DNA of 64,000 bases from Streptomyces sp. NBC_00433 (GCA_036015235.1 CP107926.1:7856001-7920000); one strand, 5' to 3'. Counted from the first letter of the stretch, positions 18,052 through 28,418 are shown. The notes: generated from the letters alone by a model not told the origin. Made by a program: numbers and translations.

Positions 18052-19208
18052 GGATCGGGATCGTCTGCCCGTACTCCTGGGACGTCCCCGGCGGCGTCCA
18101 GTTCCACATCAGGGACCTCGCCGAGCACCTGATCGCGCGCGGCCACCACGTCTCGGTCCTCGCGCCCGCCGACGACGAGACGCCGCTGCCGCCCTACGTC
18201 GTCTCGGCCGGCCGGGCGGTCCCCGTGCCCTACAACGGCTCGGTGGCCCGGCTGAACTTCGGCTTCCTGTCCGCGGCCCGGGTCAGGCGCTGGCTGCACG
18301 ACGGCGGCTTCGACGTCGTCCACATCCACGAGCCGACCTCGCCGTCGCTGGGACTGCTCGCCTGCTGGGCCGCGCAGGGGCCGATCGTGGCCACCTTCCA
18401 CACCTCCAACCCGCGCTCCCGGGCGATGATCGCCGCCTACCCGATCCTGCAGCCCGCGCTGGAGAAGATCAGGGCGCGCATCGCGGTCAGCGAGTACGCC
18501 AGGCGCACCCTGGTCGAGCACCTGGGCGGCGACGCCGTCGTCATCCCCAACGGCGTCGACGTGGACTTCTTCGCCCGCGCCGAGCCGCGCGCGGAGTGGC
18601 AGGGCGACACCATCGGCTTCATGGGCCGCATCGACGAGCCGCGCAAGGGCCTGCCGGTGCTGATGCGGGCCCTGCCGGCGATCCTCGCCGAGCGCCCCCG
18701 GACCCGGCTGCTGGTGGCCGGCCGCGGCGACGCCGAGGAGGCGGTGGCCGGCCTGCCCGAGCAGATGCGCGGCCGGGTCGAATTCCTCGGCATGGTCAGC
18801 GACGAGGACAAGGCGCGGCTGCTGCGCAGCGTCGACCTGTACGTGGCGCCCAACACCGGCGGCGAGTCCTTCGGCATCATCCTGGTCGAGGCGATGTCGG
18901 CCGGCGCCCCGGTGCTGGCCAGCGACCTCGACGCCTTCGCGCAGGTGCTCGCGCAGGGCGCGGCGGGCGAGCTGTTCGCCAACGAGGACGCCGACGCGCT
19001 GGCCGCCGCGGCGCTGCGGCTGCTCGCCGACCCCGAGGGCCGCACCGCGCTCAGCGAGCGCGGCCGCGCGCACGTACGGCGCTTCGACTGGTCGTCGGTC
19101 GGCGCGGACATCCTGTCGGTCTACGAGACGGTCGCCGACGGCGCCGCCCACGTGGCCACCGACGAACGGACCAGGCTGCGCGGCTTCTTCGGCCCCGCAC
19201 GCCGGTAG
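18048..19208 (+). CDS. pimA: GDP-mannose-dependent PI mannosyltransferase (PimA-like, GT4)
   Basis: A 386-residue GT-B glycosyltransferase. The N-terminal acceptor domain opens with RIGIVCPYSWDVPGGVQFHI, whose glycine-rich turn binds the donor phosphate. The C-terminal domain has GRIDEPRKGLPVLM and the GT4 motif ESFGIILVEAMSAG (E-x7-E) at about residues 276-289. PimA adds the first mannose to phosphatidylinositol; operon position after the PI-phosphate synthase and acyltransferase supports this. GTG 18048 overlaps the upstream stop. It is peripheral at the inner membrane face. Confidence 0.92.
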   Translation: MRIGIVCPYSWDVPGGVQFHIRDLAEHLIARGHHVSVLAPADDETPLPPYVVSAGRAVPVPYNGSVARLNFGFLSAARVRRWLHDGGFDVVHIHEPTSPSLGLLACWAAQGPIVATFHTSNPRSRAMIAAYPILQPALEKIRARIAVSEYARRTLVEHLGGDAVVIPNGVDVDFFARAEPRAEWQGDTIGFMGRIDEPRKGLPVLMRALPAILAERPRTRLLVAGRGDAEEAVAGLPEQMRGRVEFLGMVSDEDKARLLRSVDLYVAPNTGGESFGIILVEAMSAGAPVLASDLDAFAQVLAQGAAGELFANEDADALAAAALRLLADPEGRTALSERGRAHVRRFDWSSVGADILSVYETVADGAAHVATDERTRLRGFFGPARR

Positions 19209-19219
19209 CCTTGCCGCCC

Positions 19220-19771
19220 GTGACCACCACCATCATCTGGATCGCGGTCGCGCTCGTCGCTGTCGGCCTGTATCTGAGCTGGACCGCGGGGCGCCTCGAC
19301 CGGCTGCACGCCCGTATCGACGCGGCCCGCGCCGCCCTGGACGCGCAGCTGCTGCGCCGGGCCTCGGTCGCCCAGGAGCTGGCGACCGCGGGCGTGCTCG
19401 ACCCTGCGGCGTCCATCGTCCTCTACGAGTCCGCGCACGCCGCCCGGCAGGCCGAGCCCGAGCAGCGGGAAGTGGCCGAAAGCGAACTGAGCCAGGCGCT
19501 GCGCGCGGTCTTCCCCGACCCCGAGGCGGTCGGCGAGGTCAGCGGTGCGCCCGGCGGGACCGAGGCGATCGGCGAGCTGACCCAGGCGGTGCGGCGGGTG
19601 CCGATGGCCAGGCGCTTCCACAACGACGCGGTCCGCGCCGCCCGCGCGGTCCGCGAGCACCGGGTGGTGCGCTGGCTGCGGCTGGCCGGGCACGCGCCCT
19701 TCCCGCTGGCCTTCGAGATGGACGACGAGCCGCCGTCACCGCTGACCACCGAGGGCGCGCGGGACCGCTGA
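19220..19771 (+). CDS. LemA-like membrane-anchored protein
   Basis: A 183-residue protein with one N-terminal helix (TTTIIWIAVALVAVGLYLSW) followed by a long alpha-helical region. ARIDAARAALDAQLLRRASVAQEL resembles the LemA-family repeat, and RFHNDAVRAARAVREHRVVR resembles its second half, ending in an acidic tail. The similarity is moderate; function is unknown. The GTG at 19220 has TAGCCT (19206-19211) ending 8 nt before it, suggesting a leaderless transcript separate from the PIM operon that ends 11 bp upstream. Confidence 0.75.
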   Translation: MTTTIIWIAVALVAVGLYLSWTAGRLDRLHARIDAARAALDAQLLRRASVAQELATAGVLDPAASIVLYESAHAARQAEPEQREVAESELSQALRAVFPDPEAVGEVSGAPGGTEAIGELTQAVRRVPMARRFHNDAVRAARAVREHRVVRWLRLAGHAPFPLAFEMDDEPPSPLTTEGARDR

Positions 19772-19779
19772 CCGGTACG

Positions 19780-19807
19780 CCGCCGGGCGCGGGACCGTAC
19801 CCGGCGG
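19780..19807 (+). terminator. Weak hairpin after the LemA-like gene
   Basis: An 8-bp arm CCGCCGGG pairs with CCCGGCGG around a 12-nt loop, 9 bp after the stop. The stem is short for this GC content. Confidence 0.35.
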
Positions 19808-19927
19808 GCGTGGGAGCCACCTGCGGCGAATTGGCCCTTTTCCGCCGCCGCCCGGCGCCGGAAACTGGCATTGGCCCTGGTGGTGAGCCGGGGCGACAAC
19901 TGCCGTTCACCAGCGAGTGAGGTCACC

Positions 19928-20839
19928 GTGTCCACCACACCGTCCGCCACCAGCAGCCCCGAGACCGGCACCGCGCGCGTCAAGCGCGGCATGGCCGAGC
20001 AGCTCAAGGGCGGCGTGATCATGGACGTCGTCACCCCCGAGCAGGCCAGGATCGCCGAGGACGCGGGAGCCGTCGCCGTCATGGCGCTGGAGCGGGTGCC
20101 CGCCGACATCCGCAAGCACGGCGGCGTGGCCCGGATGTCCGACCCGGACATGATCGACGGCATCATCGCCGCCGTGTCCATCCCGGTGATGGCCAAGTCC
20201 AGGATCGGCCACGTCGTCGAGGCCCAGGTGCTGCAGGCGCTCGGCGTGGACTACATCGACGAGTCCGAGGTGCTGACCCCGGCCGACGAGGTCAACCACT
20301 CCGACAAGTGGGCCTTCACCACCCCCTTCGTGTGCGGCGCCACCAACCTCGGCGAGGCGCTCCGCCGGATCGCGGAAGGCGCGGCCATGATCCGCTCCAA
20401 GGGCGAGGCCGGCACCGGCAACGTCGTGGAGGCGGTCCGCCACCTGCGCCAGATCAAGGGCGAGATCGCCCGCCTCAAGGGCCTGGACAACAACGAGCTG
20501 TACGCCGCGGCCAAGGACCTGCGCGCCCCCTACGAGCTGGTCAAGGAGGTCGCCGAGCTGGGCAAGCTGCCCGTCGTGCTGTTCTCCGCCGGCGGCGTGG
20601 CCACCCCCGCGGACGCGGCCCTGATGCGCCAGCTCGGCGCCGAGGGCGTCTTCGTCGGCTCCGGCATCTTCAAGTCCGGCGACCCGGCCAAGCGCGCCGC
20701 GGCCATCGTCCGCGCCACCACCTTCTTCGACGACCCGAAGGTCATCGCGGACGCCTCCCGCAACCTGGGCGAGGCCATGGTCGGTATCAACATCGACACC
20801 CTCCCGGAGTCCGAGCACTACGCCAACCGCGGCTGGTAA
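19928..20839 (+). CDS. pdxS: Pyridoxal 5'-phosphate synthase subunit PdxS
   Basis: A 303-residue (beta/alpha)8 synthase subunit that makes PLP from ribose 5-phosphate, glyceraldehyde 3-phosphate and ammonia. Highly conserved stretches include [31 protein letters not shown], the lysine in VMAKSRIGH that binds the pentose, and the phosphate loop [10 protein letters not shown]. Length matches the family. GTG 19928 is preceded by TGAGG with a 5-nt spacer. PdxT starts 6 bp after the stop, so the two subunits are co-expressed and form the 12+12 complex in the cytosol. Confidence 0.97.
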   Translation: MSTTPSATSSPETGTARVKRGMAEQLKGGVIMDVVTPEQARIAEDAGAVAVMALERVPADIRKHGGVARMSDPDMIDGIIAAVSIPVMAKSRIGHVVEAQVLQALGVDYIDESEVLTPADEVNHSDKWAFTTPFVCGATNLGEALRRIAEGAAMIRSKGEAGTGNVVEAVRHLRQIKGEIARLKGLDNNELYAAAKDLRAPYELVKEVAELGKLPVVLFSAGGVATPADAALMRQLGAEGVFVGSGIFKSGDPAKRAAAIVRATTFFDDPKVIADASRNLGEAMVGINIDTLPESEHYANRGW

Positions 20840-20845
20840 GCACCG

Positions 20846-21436
20846 ATGACCCGTCCCACCGTCGGCGTGCTCGCCCTGCAGGGCGACGTACGCGAACACC
20901 TCACGGCGCTGGCCGCGGCGGGCGCCGCGGCCGGCCCGGTCCGCCGCCCCGAGGAGCTGGCCGGGCTCGACGGCCTGGTCATACCCGGCGGCGAGTCCAC
21001 CACCATCTCCAAGCTGGCGGTGCTCTTCGGGGTGATGGAGCCGCTGCGCGAGGCCGTCCGCGGCGGCCTGCCGGTCTACGGCACCTGCGCCGGGATGATC
21101 ATGCTGGCCGACAAGATCCTGGACCCCAGGTCGAGCCAGGAGACCTTCGGCGGCATCGACATGATCGTCCGCCGCAACGCCTTCGGGCGGCAGAACGAGT
21201 CCTTCGAGGCGGCCGTCGACGTCTCCGGCGTCGACGGCGGCCCGGTCGAGGGCGTCTTCATCAGGGCGCCCTGGGTCGAGTCGGTGGGCGCGCGGGTCCG
21301 GGTCCTGGCCGAATACGGCGGCCACATCGTCGCCGTCCGGCAGGGCAACGTGCTCGCCACGTCCTTCCACCCGGAGCTGACCGGCGACCACCGGGTGCAT
21401 GAACTCTTCGTGGCCGCCGTGCGCGCCGCGGGCTGA
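20846..21436 (+). CDS. pdxT: PLP synthase glutaminase subunit PdxT
   Basis: A 196-residue class I glutamine amidotransferase supplying ammonia to PdxS. It has the oxyanion loop IPGGESTTI, the nucleophile in YGTCAGMI and the histidine-glutamate pair in SFHPELTG. Length is normal. The gene follows pdxS directly, which is the usual actinobacterial arrangement and decides the name. Confidence 0.96.
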   Translation: MTRPTVGVLALQGDVREHLTALAAAGAAAGPVRRPEELAGLDGLVIPGGESTTISKLAVLFGVMEPLREAVRGGLPVYGTCAGMIMLADKILDPRSSQETFGGIDMIVRRNAFGRQNESFEAAVDVSGVDGGPVEGVFIRAPWVESVGARVRVLAEYGGHIVAVRQGNVLATSFHPELTGDHRVHELFVAAVRAAG

Positions 21437-21502
21437 GCGGATCCCGGTAGGATCGACCGCGCGACGAAGAACAGCACTGGGTGACGCGAAGGAGACTGTC
21501 GG

Positions 21503-22255
21503 ATGTCCGGCCACTCTAAATGGGCTACGACGAAGCACAAGAAGGCCGTGATCGATGCCAAGCGCGGCAAGCTCTTCGCGAAGCTGATCAAGAACATCGA
21601 GGTCGCGGCCAGGACCGGTGGCGCCGACCCCGACGGCAACCCGACGCTCTTCGACGCCATCCAGAAGGCGAAGAAGAGCTCGGTCCCGAACAAGAACATC
21701 GACAGCGCGGTCAAGCGCGGTGCCGGTCTTGAGGCGGGCGGCGCCGACTACCAGACGATCATGTACGAGGGCTACGGCCCGAACGGCGTCGCGGTCCTCA
21801 TCGAGTGCCTGACCGACAACCGCAACCGCGCGGCCTCCGACGTCCGCGTCGCCATGACCCGCAACGGCGGATCGATGGCCGACCCGGGCTCGGTGTCGTA
21901 CCTGTTCAACCGCAAGGGCGTGGTGATCGTCCCCAAGGGCGAGCTGGGCGAGGACGACGTGCTCGGCGCGGTCCTGGACGCCGGCGCCGAGGAGGTCAAC
22001 GACCTCGGCGAGTCCTACGAGGTGATCAGCGAGGCCACCGACCTGGTGCCGGTGCGCAAGGCGCTGCAGGAGGCGGGCATCGACTACGACTCGGCCGACG
22101 CCAACTTCCTGCCGACCATGCAGGTCGAGCTGGACGAGGACGGCGCCCGCAGGATCTTCAAGCTGATCGACGCGCTGGAGGACAGCGACGACGTGCAGAA
22201 CGTCTTCGCGAACTTCGACGTCTCCGACGAGGTCATGGAGAAGGTCGACGCCTGA
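21503..22255 (+). CDS. YebC/PmpR-family protein
   Basis: A 250-residue cytosolic protein starting [22 protein letters not shown], the hallmark of the family. Members were described as transcription regulators (PmpR, YebC) and more recently some are reported to act in translation. Three-domain layout is preserved, with the family motif [10 protein letters not shown] near residue 133. ATG 21503 follows GAAGGAGA. A TAGGAT hexamer at 21448-21453 is a likely -10. It sits between pdxT and ruvC, a conserved placement that says little about function. Confidence 0.95.
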   Translation: MSGHSKWATTKHKKAVIDAKRGKLFAKLIKNIEVAARTGGADPDGNPTLFDAIQKAKKSSVPNKNIDSAVKRGAGLEAGGADYQTIMYEGYGPNGVAVLIECLTDNRNRAASDVRVAMTRNGGSMADPGSVSYLFNRKGVVIVPKGELGEDDVLGAVLDAGAEEVNDLGESYEVISEATDLVPVRKALQEAGIDYDSADANFLPTMQVELDEDGARRIFKLIDALEDSDDVQNVFANFDVSDEVMEKVDA

Positions 22256-22274
22256 CGGTCGTCAACTCGCCGTA

Positions 22275-22317
22275 CGAGGGCGGGCCGGCGGGACATCCCC
22301 CGCCGTGCCCGCCCTCG
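22275..22317. terminator. Terminator after the yebC-like gene
   Basis: An 11-bp outer stem (CGAGGGCGGGC and complement) with a nested CGGCGGG/CCCGCCG stem, starting 19 bp past the stop. It separates this gene from ruvCAB. Confidence 0.7.
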
Positions 22318-22390
22318 TTGTCGGTGCGACCGGCTAATCTCCAGGTGGGACCGACGGTGGTGCGGTCAGCGGTGGCGAGGAGGGGGCGCG

Positions 22391-22978
22391 GTGCGGGTGC
22401 TCGGCGTGGACCCGGGGCTGACCCGGTGCGGTATCGGTGTGGTGGACGGCACCGCCGGCCGCCCGCTGACGATGGCCGGCGTCGGCGTCGTGCGGACCCC
22501 GGCCGACGCGCCGATCGGCGAGCGGCTGGTGCTGATCGAGCAGGGCATCGACGCCTGGCTCGACGAGCACCGGCCCGAGGCGGTCGCCGTGGAGCGGGTG
22601 TTCAGCCAGCACAATGTGCGCACCGTGATGGGCACCGCCCAGGCCAGCGCGGTCGCCATCCTGTGCGCCGCCCGCCGCGGCCTGCCCGTCCACCTGCACA
22701 CCCCCAGCGAGGTCAAGGCCGCCGTCACCGGCAGCGGCCGGGCCGACAAGGCGCAGGTCGGGGCGATGGTCACCCGGCTGCTGCGGCTGGACGCGCCGCC
22801 CAAGCCCGCGGACGCCGCCGACGCGCTCGCGCTGGCCATCTGCCACATCTGGCGCGGCCCCGCCACCGACCGGCTGCGGCAGGCCGTCGCCGCCCAGACC
22901 GCCGCGGCCCGCAGCCGGGGCGCCGCACCCGCGGCCGCCCGCACCGCCGCCGTACGCAACCGGGAGTCCGCCACGTGA
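22391..22978 (+). CDS. ruvC: Crossover junction endodeoxyribonuclease RuvC
   Basis: A 195-residue Holliday junction resolvase. The acidic active site is visible: aspartate in [12 protein letters not shown], glutamate in VAVERVFSQ, and the aspartates in [15 protein letters not shown]. The C-terminus has an A/R-rich extension of about 30 residues beyond the catalytic core, common in streptomycetes. GTG 22391 follows GAGGAGGGGG. It overlaps ruvA by 4 bp and leads the ruvCAB operon. Confidence 0.96.
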   Translation: MRVLGVDPGLTRCGIGVVDGTAGRPLTMAGVGVVRTPADAPIGERLVLIEQGIDAWLDEHRPEAVAVERVFSQHNVRTVMGTAQASAVAILCAARRGLPVHLHTPSEVKAAVTGSGRADKAQVGAMVTRLLRLDAPPKPADAADALALAICHIWRGPATDRLRQAVAAQTAAARSRGAAPAAARTAAVRNRESAT

Positions 22979-23586
22979 TCGCCTTCGTCAGCGGCCAGGT
23001 CGCCGCCCTCGCCCCCGACACCGCCGTCATCGAGGTCGGCGGCGTCGGCATGGCCGTGCAGTGCGCGCCGAACACGCTGGCCGCGCTGCGGATCGGCAAG
23101 CCCGCCCGGCTGGCCACCTCCCTGGTGGTCAGGGAGGACTCGCTCACCCTCTACGGCTTCGCCGACGACGACGAGCGGCAGGTCTTCGAGCTGCTGCAGA
23201 CCGTCAGCGGCGTCGGCCCGCGGCTCGCCCAGACGATGCTGGCCGTGCACGCGCCCGACGCGCTGCGGGCCGCGGTCGCCACCGGCGACGAGAAGGCGCT
23301 CACCGCCGTGCCCGGCATCGGCAAGAAGGGCGCGCAGCGGCTGCTGCTCGAACTGAAGGACCGGCTCGGCGCCCCGCTCGGCGGCGCAAGTGCGGTCACC
23401 GCCGCAGGCCAGGCCGCCCCGTCCTGGCGCGAGCAGCTGCACGCGGCGCTGCTCGGCCTCGGCTATGCCGCCCGCGAGGCGGACGAGGCCGTCGCCACCG
23501 TCACCCCGCAGGCCGAGGCCGCGGCCGAGCCGAACGTCGGCGCCCTGCTGCGCAGCGCCCTGCAGTCACTCAACCGCACCCGCTGA
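22975..23586 (+). CDS. ruvA: Holliday junction branch migration protein RuvA
   Basis: A 203-residue protein: N-terminal OB fold ([24 protein letters not shown]), two helix-hairpin-helix motifs ([14 protein letters not shown] and [17 protein letters not shown]), and the C-terminal domain that contacts RuvB ([15 protein letters not shown]). RuvA tetramers hold the junction and load RuvB. GTG 22975 overlaps the ruvC stop (GTGA). Confidence 0.96.
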   Translation: MIAFVSGQVAALAPDTAVIEVGGVGMAVQCAPNTLAALRIGKPARLATSLVVREDSLTLYGFADDDERQVFELLQTVSGVGPRLAQTMLAVHAPDALRAAVATGDEKALTAVPGIGKKGAQRLLLELKDRLGAPLGGASAVTAAGQAAPSWREQLHAALLGLGYAAREADEAVATVTPQAEAAAEPNVGALLRSALQSLNRTR

Positions 23587-23649
23587 CCGGCACCCCGCCT
23601 CCGCCAGAGCCGCCACCGACCCGACCGCCGCTGACCCGAGAGACCTTCC

Positions 23650-24732
23650 ATGAACTGGGACGACGCCGCACCAGCCGCACCCGACCGCCTGCTCGGCGCC
23701 GCGGCCGACAGCGACGACCAGGCCGTCGAGGCCGCGCTGCGGCCCAAGGACCTGGGCGAGTTCGTCGGCCAGGAGCGGGTCCGCGAGCAGCTCGACCTGG
23801 TGCTGAAGGCCGCACGCCAGCGCGGCGGCACCGCCGACCACGTCCTGCTCTCCGGCGCCCCCGGCCTGGGCAAGACGACGCTGTCGATGATCATCGCGGC
23901 CGAGATGGGCGTCCCGATCAGGATCACCTCGGGCCCCGCGATCCAGCACGCCGGCGACCTGGCGGCCATCCTGTCCTCGCTCGCCGAGGGCGAGGTGCTC
24001 TTCCTCGACGAGATCCACCGGATGTCCCGCCCGGCCGAGGAGATGCTGTACATGGCCATGGAGGACTTCCGGGTCGACGTGATCGTCGGCAAGGGCCCGG
24101 GCGCCACCGCGATCCCGCTGGAACTGCCGCCCTTCACCCTGGTCGGCGCCACCACCAGGGCCGGGCTGCTGCCGCCGCCGCTGCGGGACCGCTTCGGCTT
24201 CACCGGGCACATGGAGTTCTACGCCCCCGCCGAGCTGGAAAGGGTGATCCACCGCTCGGCCGGCCTGCTCGACGTGGCAGTGGACACCGGCGGCGCCGCC
24301 GAGATCGCCGGGCGCTCCCGCGGCACCCCGCGGATCGCCAACCGGCTGCTGCGCAGGGTGCGGGACTATGCGCAGGTCAGAGCCGACGGGATGGTGACCA
24401 GGCAGACCGCGGCCAGGGCCCTTGAGGTCTATGAGGTCGACGCCCGCGGCCTGGACCGGCTGGACCGTGCGGTATTGCGCGCTCTTCTGACCCTTTTTGG
24501 CGGCGGTCCTGTGGGTTTGTCCACACTTGCCGTCGCTGTGGGGGAGGAGCGTGAGACTGTGGAGGAGGTGGCCGAGCCCTTCCTGGTACGGGAGGGGCTC
24601 TTGGCCCGCACCCCCCGGGGTCGGGTGGCCACCGCCGCGGCATGGTCGCACCTGGGACTCGTACCCCCACAGCACAGTGGGGGAGCGGGGCCGGGTACGG
24701 GACCGGGACAGACCGGGCTGTTCGGTCCGTGA
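23650..24732 (+). CDS. ruvB: Holliday junction branch migration ATPase RuvB
   Basis: A 360-residue AAA+ motor. Walker A is [12 protein letters not shown], Walker B is FLDEIHRM, sensor 1 is VGATTRAG, and the arginine-finger region [20 protein letters not shown] is followed by a winged-helix DNA-binding domain. The last ~15 residues are a G/P-rich tail. ATG 23650 begins 63 bp after ruvA in the same operon. It completes the RuvABC branch-migration and resolution set. Confidence 0.97.
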   Translation: MNWDDAAPAAPDRLLGAAADSDDQAVEAALRPKDLGEFVGQERVREQLDLVLKAARQRGGTADHVLLSGAPGLGKTTLSMIIAAEMGVPIRITSGPAIQHAGDLAAILSSLAEGEVLFLDEIHRMSRPAEEMLYMAMEDFRVDVIVGKGPGATAIPLELPPFTLVGATTRAGLLPPPLRDRFGFTGHMEFYAPAELERVIHRSAGLLDVAVDTGGAAEIAGRSRGTPRIANRLLRRVRDYAQVRADGMVTRQTAARALEVYEVDARGLDRLDRAVLRALLTLFGGGPVGLSTLAVAVGEERETVEEVAEPFLVREGLLARTPRGRVATAAAWSHLGLVPPQHSGGAGPGTGPGQTGLFGP

Positions 24733-24778
24733 CGCGGTCGGACTCGTCGGTTCAGGAACCTCGGTGCCATCCTTGGCG

Positions 24779-24808
24779 TTGTTCCAGCGGCGAGCCAGAG
24801 CTTAGACT
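24779..24808 (+). promoter_or_regulatory. Promoter of yajC-secD-secF (TTGTTC-18-TAGACT)
   Basis: TTGTTC at 24779-24784 and TAGACT at 24803-24808 with an 18-nt spacer, 84 bp upstream of yajC. It fits a vegetative sigma promoter and lies just past the ruvB stop. Confidence 0.55.
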
Positions 24809-24892
24809 CCGCCGACGCCCTTCCTCCGGATCGGCACTCACATCCCGAAACCCAGGCCAGCCACCGTTGGCCGTGCGAAGGAACGCCCCACC

Positions 24893-25366
24893 GTGAATCC
24901 CCTGATCCTCATCTTCATCGTCCTCATCGGCGGCATGCTGCTCATGACCAGGTCGGCCAAGAGCAAGCAGCGCCAGGCCCTGGAGATGCGCAACAAGATG
25001 GAGCCCGGCTCCGGCGTCCGCACCATCGGCGGCATGTACGCCGTGGTGAAGGAGGTCAACGAGGAGACGATCCTCCTGGAGCTCACGGACGGCGTACACG
25101 CGCACTTCACCAAGGGCGCGATCTCGACCGTCCTCAGTGAGCAGGAGTTCAACCGGATCGTGCACGGCATCGAGCCGGAGGACACCGAGGACGACGCCGA
25201 GACCGCGGACGAGGCCCTGGAGACCGACGGGCACACCGCCGCCGCGGTGACCGGCGAGACCGCCGTGACGGACCACGACGCCCAGGAGCCGGATGAGGAC
25301 CGTGTGGAGCTGAAGAAGACCGAGGACGGGTCGGGGCTGGGCAGCACCGGCTCGACCCCCAAGTAG
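24893..25366 (+). CDS. yajC: Preprotein translocase subunit YajC
   Basis: A 157-residue protein with a single N-terminal membrane helix (NPLILIFIVLIGGMLLMTR) and the family core RNKMEPGSGVRTIGGMYAVVKEV. The C-terminal ~60 residues are an acidic tail rich in D/E, typical for streptomycetes. YajC associates with SecDF at the translocon. GTG 24893 starts it; secD follows after 77 bp on the same strand. Confidence 0.94.
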   Translation: MNPLILIFIVLIGGMLLMTRSAKSKQRQALEMRNKMEPGSGVRTIGGMYAVVKEVNEETILLELTDGVHAHFTKGAISTVLSEQEFNRIVHGIEPEDTEDDAETADEALETDGHTAAAVTGETAVTDHDAQEPDEDRVELKKTEDGSGLGSTGSTPK

Positions 25367-25443
25367 GGTCCGGTTCGCGCAACACTCGTCACCACCCGTG
25401 AGCGCGCAGGCTCCGGTGCGGTAGGACAGGGAGAAACAAGAAG

Positions 25444-27234
25444 GTGGCAGCAGCCAAGAAGGGCCGCAGGTTCTCGGGGGGTCAGGGATACCCCGAGCGC
25501 GCTCTGGCCGTGATCCTCATCGCCCTGGTGGCGATGACCGGAGGCATGTTTCTCTCCGGGGACACCACACCCCGGCTGGGCATCGACCTGGCGGGCGGCG
25601 TCAGCATCACGCTGACCGCCAAGCCCAACCAGGGCAGCGCGGTGACCAAGGCGAACATGAACACCGCGGTCAGCATCATCAACAACCGCGTCAACGGGCT
25701 GGGTGTCTCAGAGGCGGAGGTGCAGACCGAGGGATCGAAGAACATCATCGTCAACATCCCCAAGGGCACCAACGCCGACCAGGCGGAGAAGCAGGTCGGC
25801 ACCACGGCGCAGCTGTTCTTCCGCCAGGTGCTCGCCGCGGACATCGGGCAGCCGGCGGCCAAGCCGACGCCGACCCCGTCCGCGACGGGCAGCGTCACCC
25901 CCTCCGGCACCCCGTCGTCGACCCCCGGCAGCACGACGACGCCGAAGTCCACCGCCACCCCCTCGGGCACCCCGTCCGCCAGCTCCAGCGCACAGGGCCG
26001 CGCCGTCACCGGCGCGCTGACCTCCAGCGTGGCCAAGGCGCCCACCCCGCTGCCGACGGCCACCGCGCCCGCGACCGACCCGGGCACCACCGCCCCGGGC
26101 ACCGCGACCGGCGGCGCCGACGTGTCGGTCCCGGCCGACATGCAGGCCAAGTTCACCGCGCTCAACTGCGCCGACGACAAGCAGCGGGCCGCCATCACCG
26201 AGGGCGCCAAGCCCACCCAGAAGGTCATCGCCTGCGGCAGGGAGGGCGGCATCTGGCAGAAGTACGTGCTGGGCCCCTCCCTGATCGACGGCAAGCGCGT
26301 CTCGGGTGCCAACGCCTCCTTCGACACCCAGCAGGGCAACGGCTGGGTGGTGAACCTGACCTTCGACTCCAAGGGCTCCGGCCAGTTCACCAAGGTCACC
26401 GGTGACCTCGCGAGCCAGGCCGACCCGAACAACCGCTTCGCGATCGACCTCGACGGCAATGTCGAGTCCGCGCCCTCGGTGCACGAGGCACTGCCCGGCG
26501 GCAGCGCCCAGATCTCCGGCAGCTTCAAGCAGAACGAGGCCGAGGACCTGGCCAACGTGCTGAAGTACGGCTCGCTGCCGCTGGCCTTCCAGACCTCCGA
26601 CATCACCACGGTCTCGGCCGCGCTCGGCGGCGAGCAGCTGCACGGCGGCCTGATCGCCGGCGCCGTCGGCCTGGCGCTGGTCGTGCTCTACATGTTCGCC
26701 TACTACCGCGGACTGAGCTTCGTGGCCATCGCGAGCCTCATGACGTCGGCCGCGCTGACGTACACGATCATGTGCCTGCTCGGCCGGGCCATCGGCTTCG
26801 CGCTGAACCTGCCGGCGGTCGCCGGCGCCATCGTGGCCATCGGTATCACCGCCGACTCCTTCATCGTGTTCTTCGAACGGATAAGGGACGAGCTGCGTGA
26901 GGGCAGGTCGCTGCAACCGGCGGTGGCCCGCGGCTGGCCGCGCGCCCGGCGCACCATCCTGGTGTCGGACTTCGTGTCCTTCCTGGCCGCCGCGGTCCTC
27001 TACGTGGTGACCGTCGGCAAGGTCCGCGGCTTCGCCTTCACGCTGGGTCTGACGACCCTGCTCGACGTCGCGGTGGTGTTCCTGTTCACCATGCCGCTGA
27101 TGACGATCCTGGCTCGCCGCAAGTTCTTCGCCCAGGGCCACAGGTGGTCCGGTCTCGACCCGAAGAGCCTCGGAGTCAAGGCGCCGCTGCGCCGCGTCCG
27201 CCGTACCAACAGCTCCGAGACGAAGGAAGCCTGA
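25444..27234 (+). CDS. secD: Protein translocase subunit SecD
   Basis: A 596-residue inner-membrane protein that with SecF uses the proton gradient to pull preproteins out of the Sec channel. The first helix is followed by GIDLAGGVSITL, then the periplasmic P1 domain, and five C-terminal helices from about residue 400 with motifs ANVLKYGSLPLAF and GITADSFIVFFERIRDE. A P/T/S-rich low-complexity segment of about 95 residues interrupts P1 (roughly residues 138-232). GTG 25444 follows a purine-rich AACAAGAAG. The stop overlaps secF (TGATG). Confidence 0.95.
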   Translation: MAAAKKGRRFSGGQGYPERALAVILIALVAMTGGMFLSGDTTPRLGIDLAGGVSITLTAKPNQGSAVTKANMNTAVSIINNRVNGLGVSEAEVQTEGSKNIIVNIPKGTNADQAEKQVGTTAQLFFRQVLAADIGQPAAKPTPTPSATGSVTPSGTPSSTPGSTTTPKSTATPSGTPSASSSAQGRAVTGALTSSVAKAPTPLPTATAPATDPGTTAPGTATGGADVSVPADMQAKFTALNCADDKQRAAITEGAKPTQKVIACGREGGIWQKYVLGPSLIDGKRVSGANASFDTQQGNGWVVNLTFDSKGSGQFTKVTGDLASQADPNNRFAIDLDGNVESAPSVHEALPGGSAQISGSFKQNEAEDLANVLKYGSLPLAFQTSDITTVSAALGGEQLHGGLIAGAVGLALVVLYMFAYYRGLSFVAIASLMTSAALTYTIMCLLGRAIGFALNLPAVAGAIVAIGITADSFIVFFERIRDELREGRSLQPAVARGWPRARRTILVSDFVSFLAAAVLYVVTVGKVRGFAFTLGLTTLLDVAVVFLFTMPLMTILARRKFFAQGHRWSGLDPKSLGVKAPLRRVRRTNSSETKEA

Positions 27235-28418
27235 TGTCCAAGCTCGGCACTCTCGGTCACCGGCTGCACCGCGGCGAGGTCAGCTACGACTTCGTGGGCA
27301 AGCGCAAGCTCTGGTACGGGGTCTCGATCCTGATCACGGTCGCCGCGGTCGTCGGCCTGCTGGTGAACGGCCTCAAGCTCGGCATCGAGTTCTCCGGCGG
27401 CGCGGTCTTCACCACGCCCAAGACCTCGATCTCGGTCAGCGACGCGCAGGACAAGATCGCCGGCGACACCGCGGGCCACCACGCCACCATCCAGAAGCTG
27501 GGCAACGGCGGCCTGCGCATCCAGGTCAGCGACATCACGACGCAGACCTCGAAGGACGTCCAGCAGAAGATCGCCGGCGACCTCAAGATGACGCCGTCGA
27601 AGATCGACGCGGAGATCGTCGGCCCCAGCTGGGGCAAGGAGATCTCCCAGAAGGCCCTCAAGGGCCTGATCATCTTCCTGGTGCTGGTGGTCATCTACCT
27701 GGCGATCGCCTTCGAGTGGCGGATGGCCGCGGCGGCGCTGGTCGCGCTGCTGCACGACATCACCATCACCACCGGCGTCTACGCGATCGTCGGCTTCGAG
27801 GTCACCCCCGGCACGGTGATCGGCCTGCTCACCATCCTCGGTTACTCCCTCTACGACACCGTCGTCGTCTTCGACGGTCTCAAGGAAGCCACCAAGGGCA
27901 TCACCAAGCAGAACCAGCGGACGTACAGCGAGTTCGCCAACCGCAGCCTCAACGGCACCCTGGTGCGGTCGATCAACACCACCGTGGTGGCGCTGCTGCC
28001 GGTCGCCGCGCTGCTGTTCATCGGCGGCGGCCTGCTCGGCGCCGGTGTCCTCAACGACATCGCGCTCGCGCTGTTCGTCGGCCTCACCGCCGGCGCCTAC
28101 TCCTCGATCTTCATCGCGACCCCGATCGTGGCGGACCTCAAGGAGCGCGAGCCGCAGATGCGGTCCCTGCACAAGCGGGTGCTGGCCAAGCGGGCGTCCG
28201 ACGCGCAGAAGGCCCGGGAGGCCGAGGCGCGCGGCGAGGACCCGCAGGACGCGGTCGGTGACGACGCAGAAGGCCCGGAGGACGGCGACGAGGCCACCGC
28301 GACAGCGGCGGCCGGCGTGGTCGCCCCCCGCGGCCAGGGCGCCGCGCGCAGCCCGCGCACCCAGCCGACCGGCCGCGGCAGCCGCGGCAGGAACCGGCCC
28401 TCGGGCAAGCGGCGCTGA
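27234..28418 (+). CDS. secF: Protein translocase subunit SecF
   Basis: A 394-residue partner of SecD. Residues 1-330 carry the six helices and the conserved LGIEFSGG, FEWRMAAAALVALLHDI and YDTVVVFDGLKE motifs. The last ~65 residues form a charged, R/A/E-rich cytosolic tail ending in an arginine-rich GSRGRNRPSGKRR. ATG 27234 overlaps the secD stop by 1 bp, so the two are coupled. Confidence 0.95.
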   Translation: MSKLGTLGHRLHRGEVSYDFVGKRKLWYGVSILITVAAVVGLLVNGLKLGIEFSGGAVFTTPKTSISVSDAQDKIAGDTAGHHATIQKLGNGGLRIQVSDITTQTSKDVQQKIAGDLKMTPSKIDAEIVGPSWGKEISQKALKGLIIFLVLVVIYLAIAFEWRMAAAALVALLHDITITTGVYAIVGFEVTPGTVIGLLTILGYSLYDTVVVFDGLKEATKGITKQNQRTYSEFANRSLNGTLVRSINTTVVALLPVAALLFIGGGLLGAGVLNDIALALFVGLTAGAYSSIFIATPIVADLKEREPQMRSLHKRVLAKRASDAQKAREAEARGEDPQDAVGDDAEGPEDGDEATATAAAGVVAPRGQGAARSPRTQPTGRGSRGRNRPSGKRR

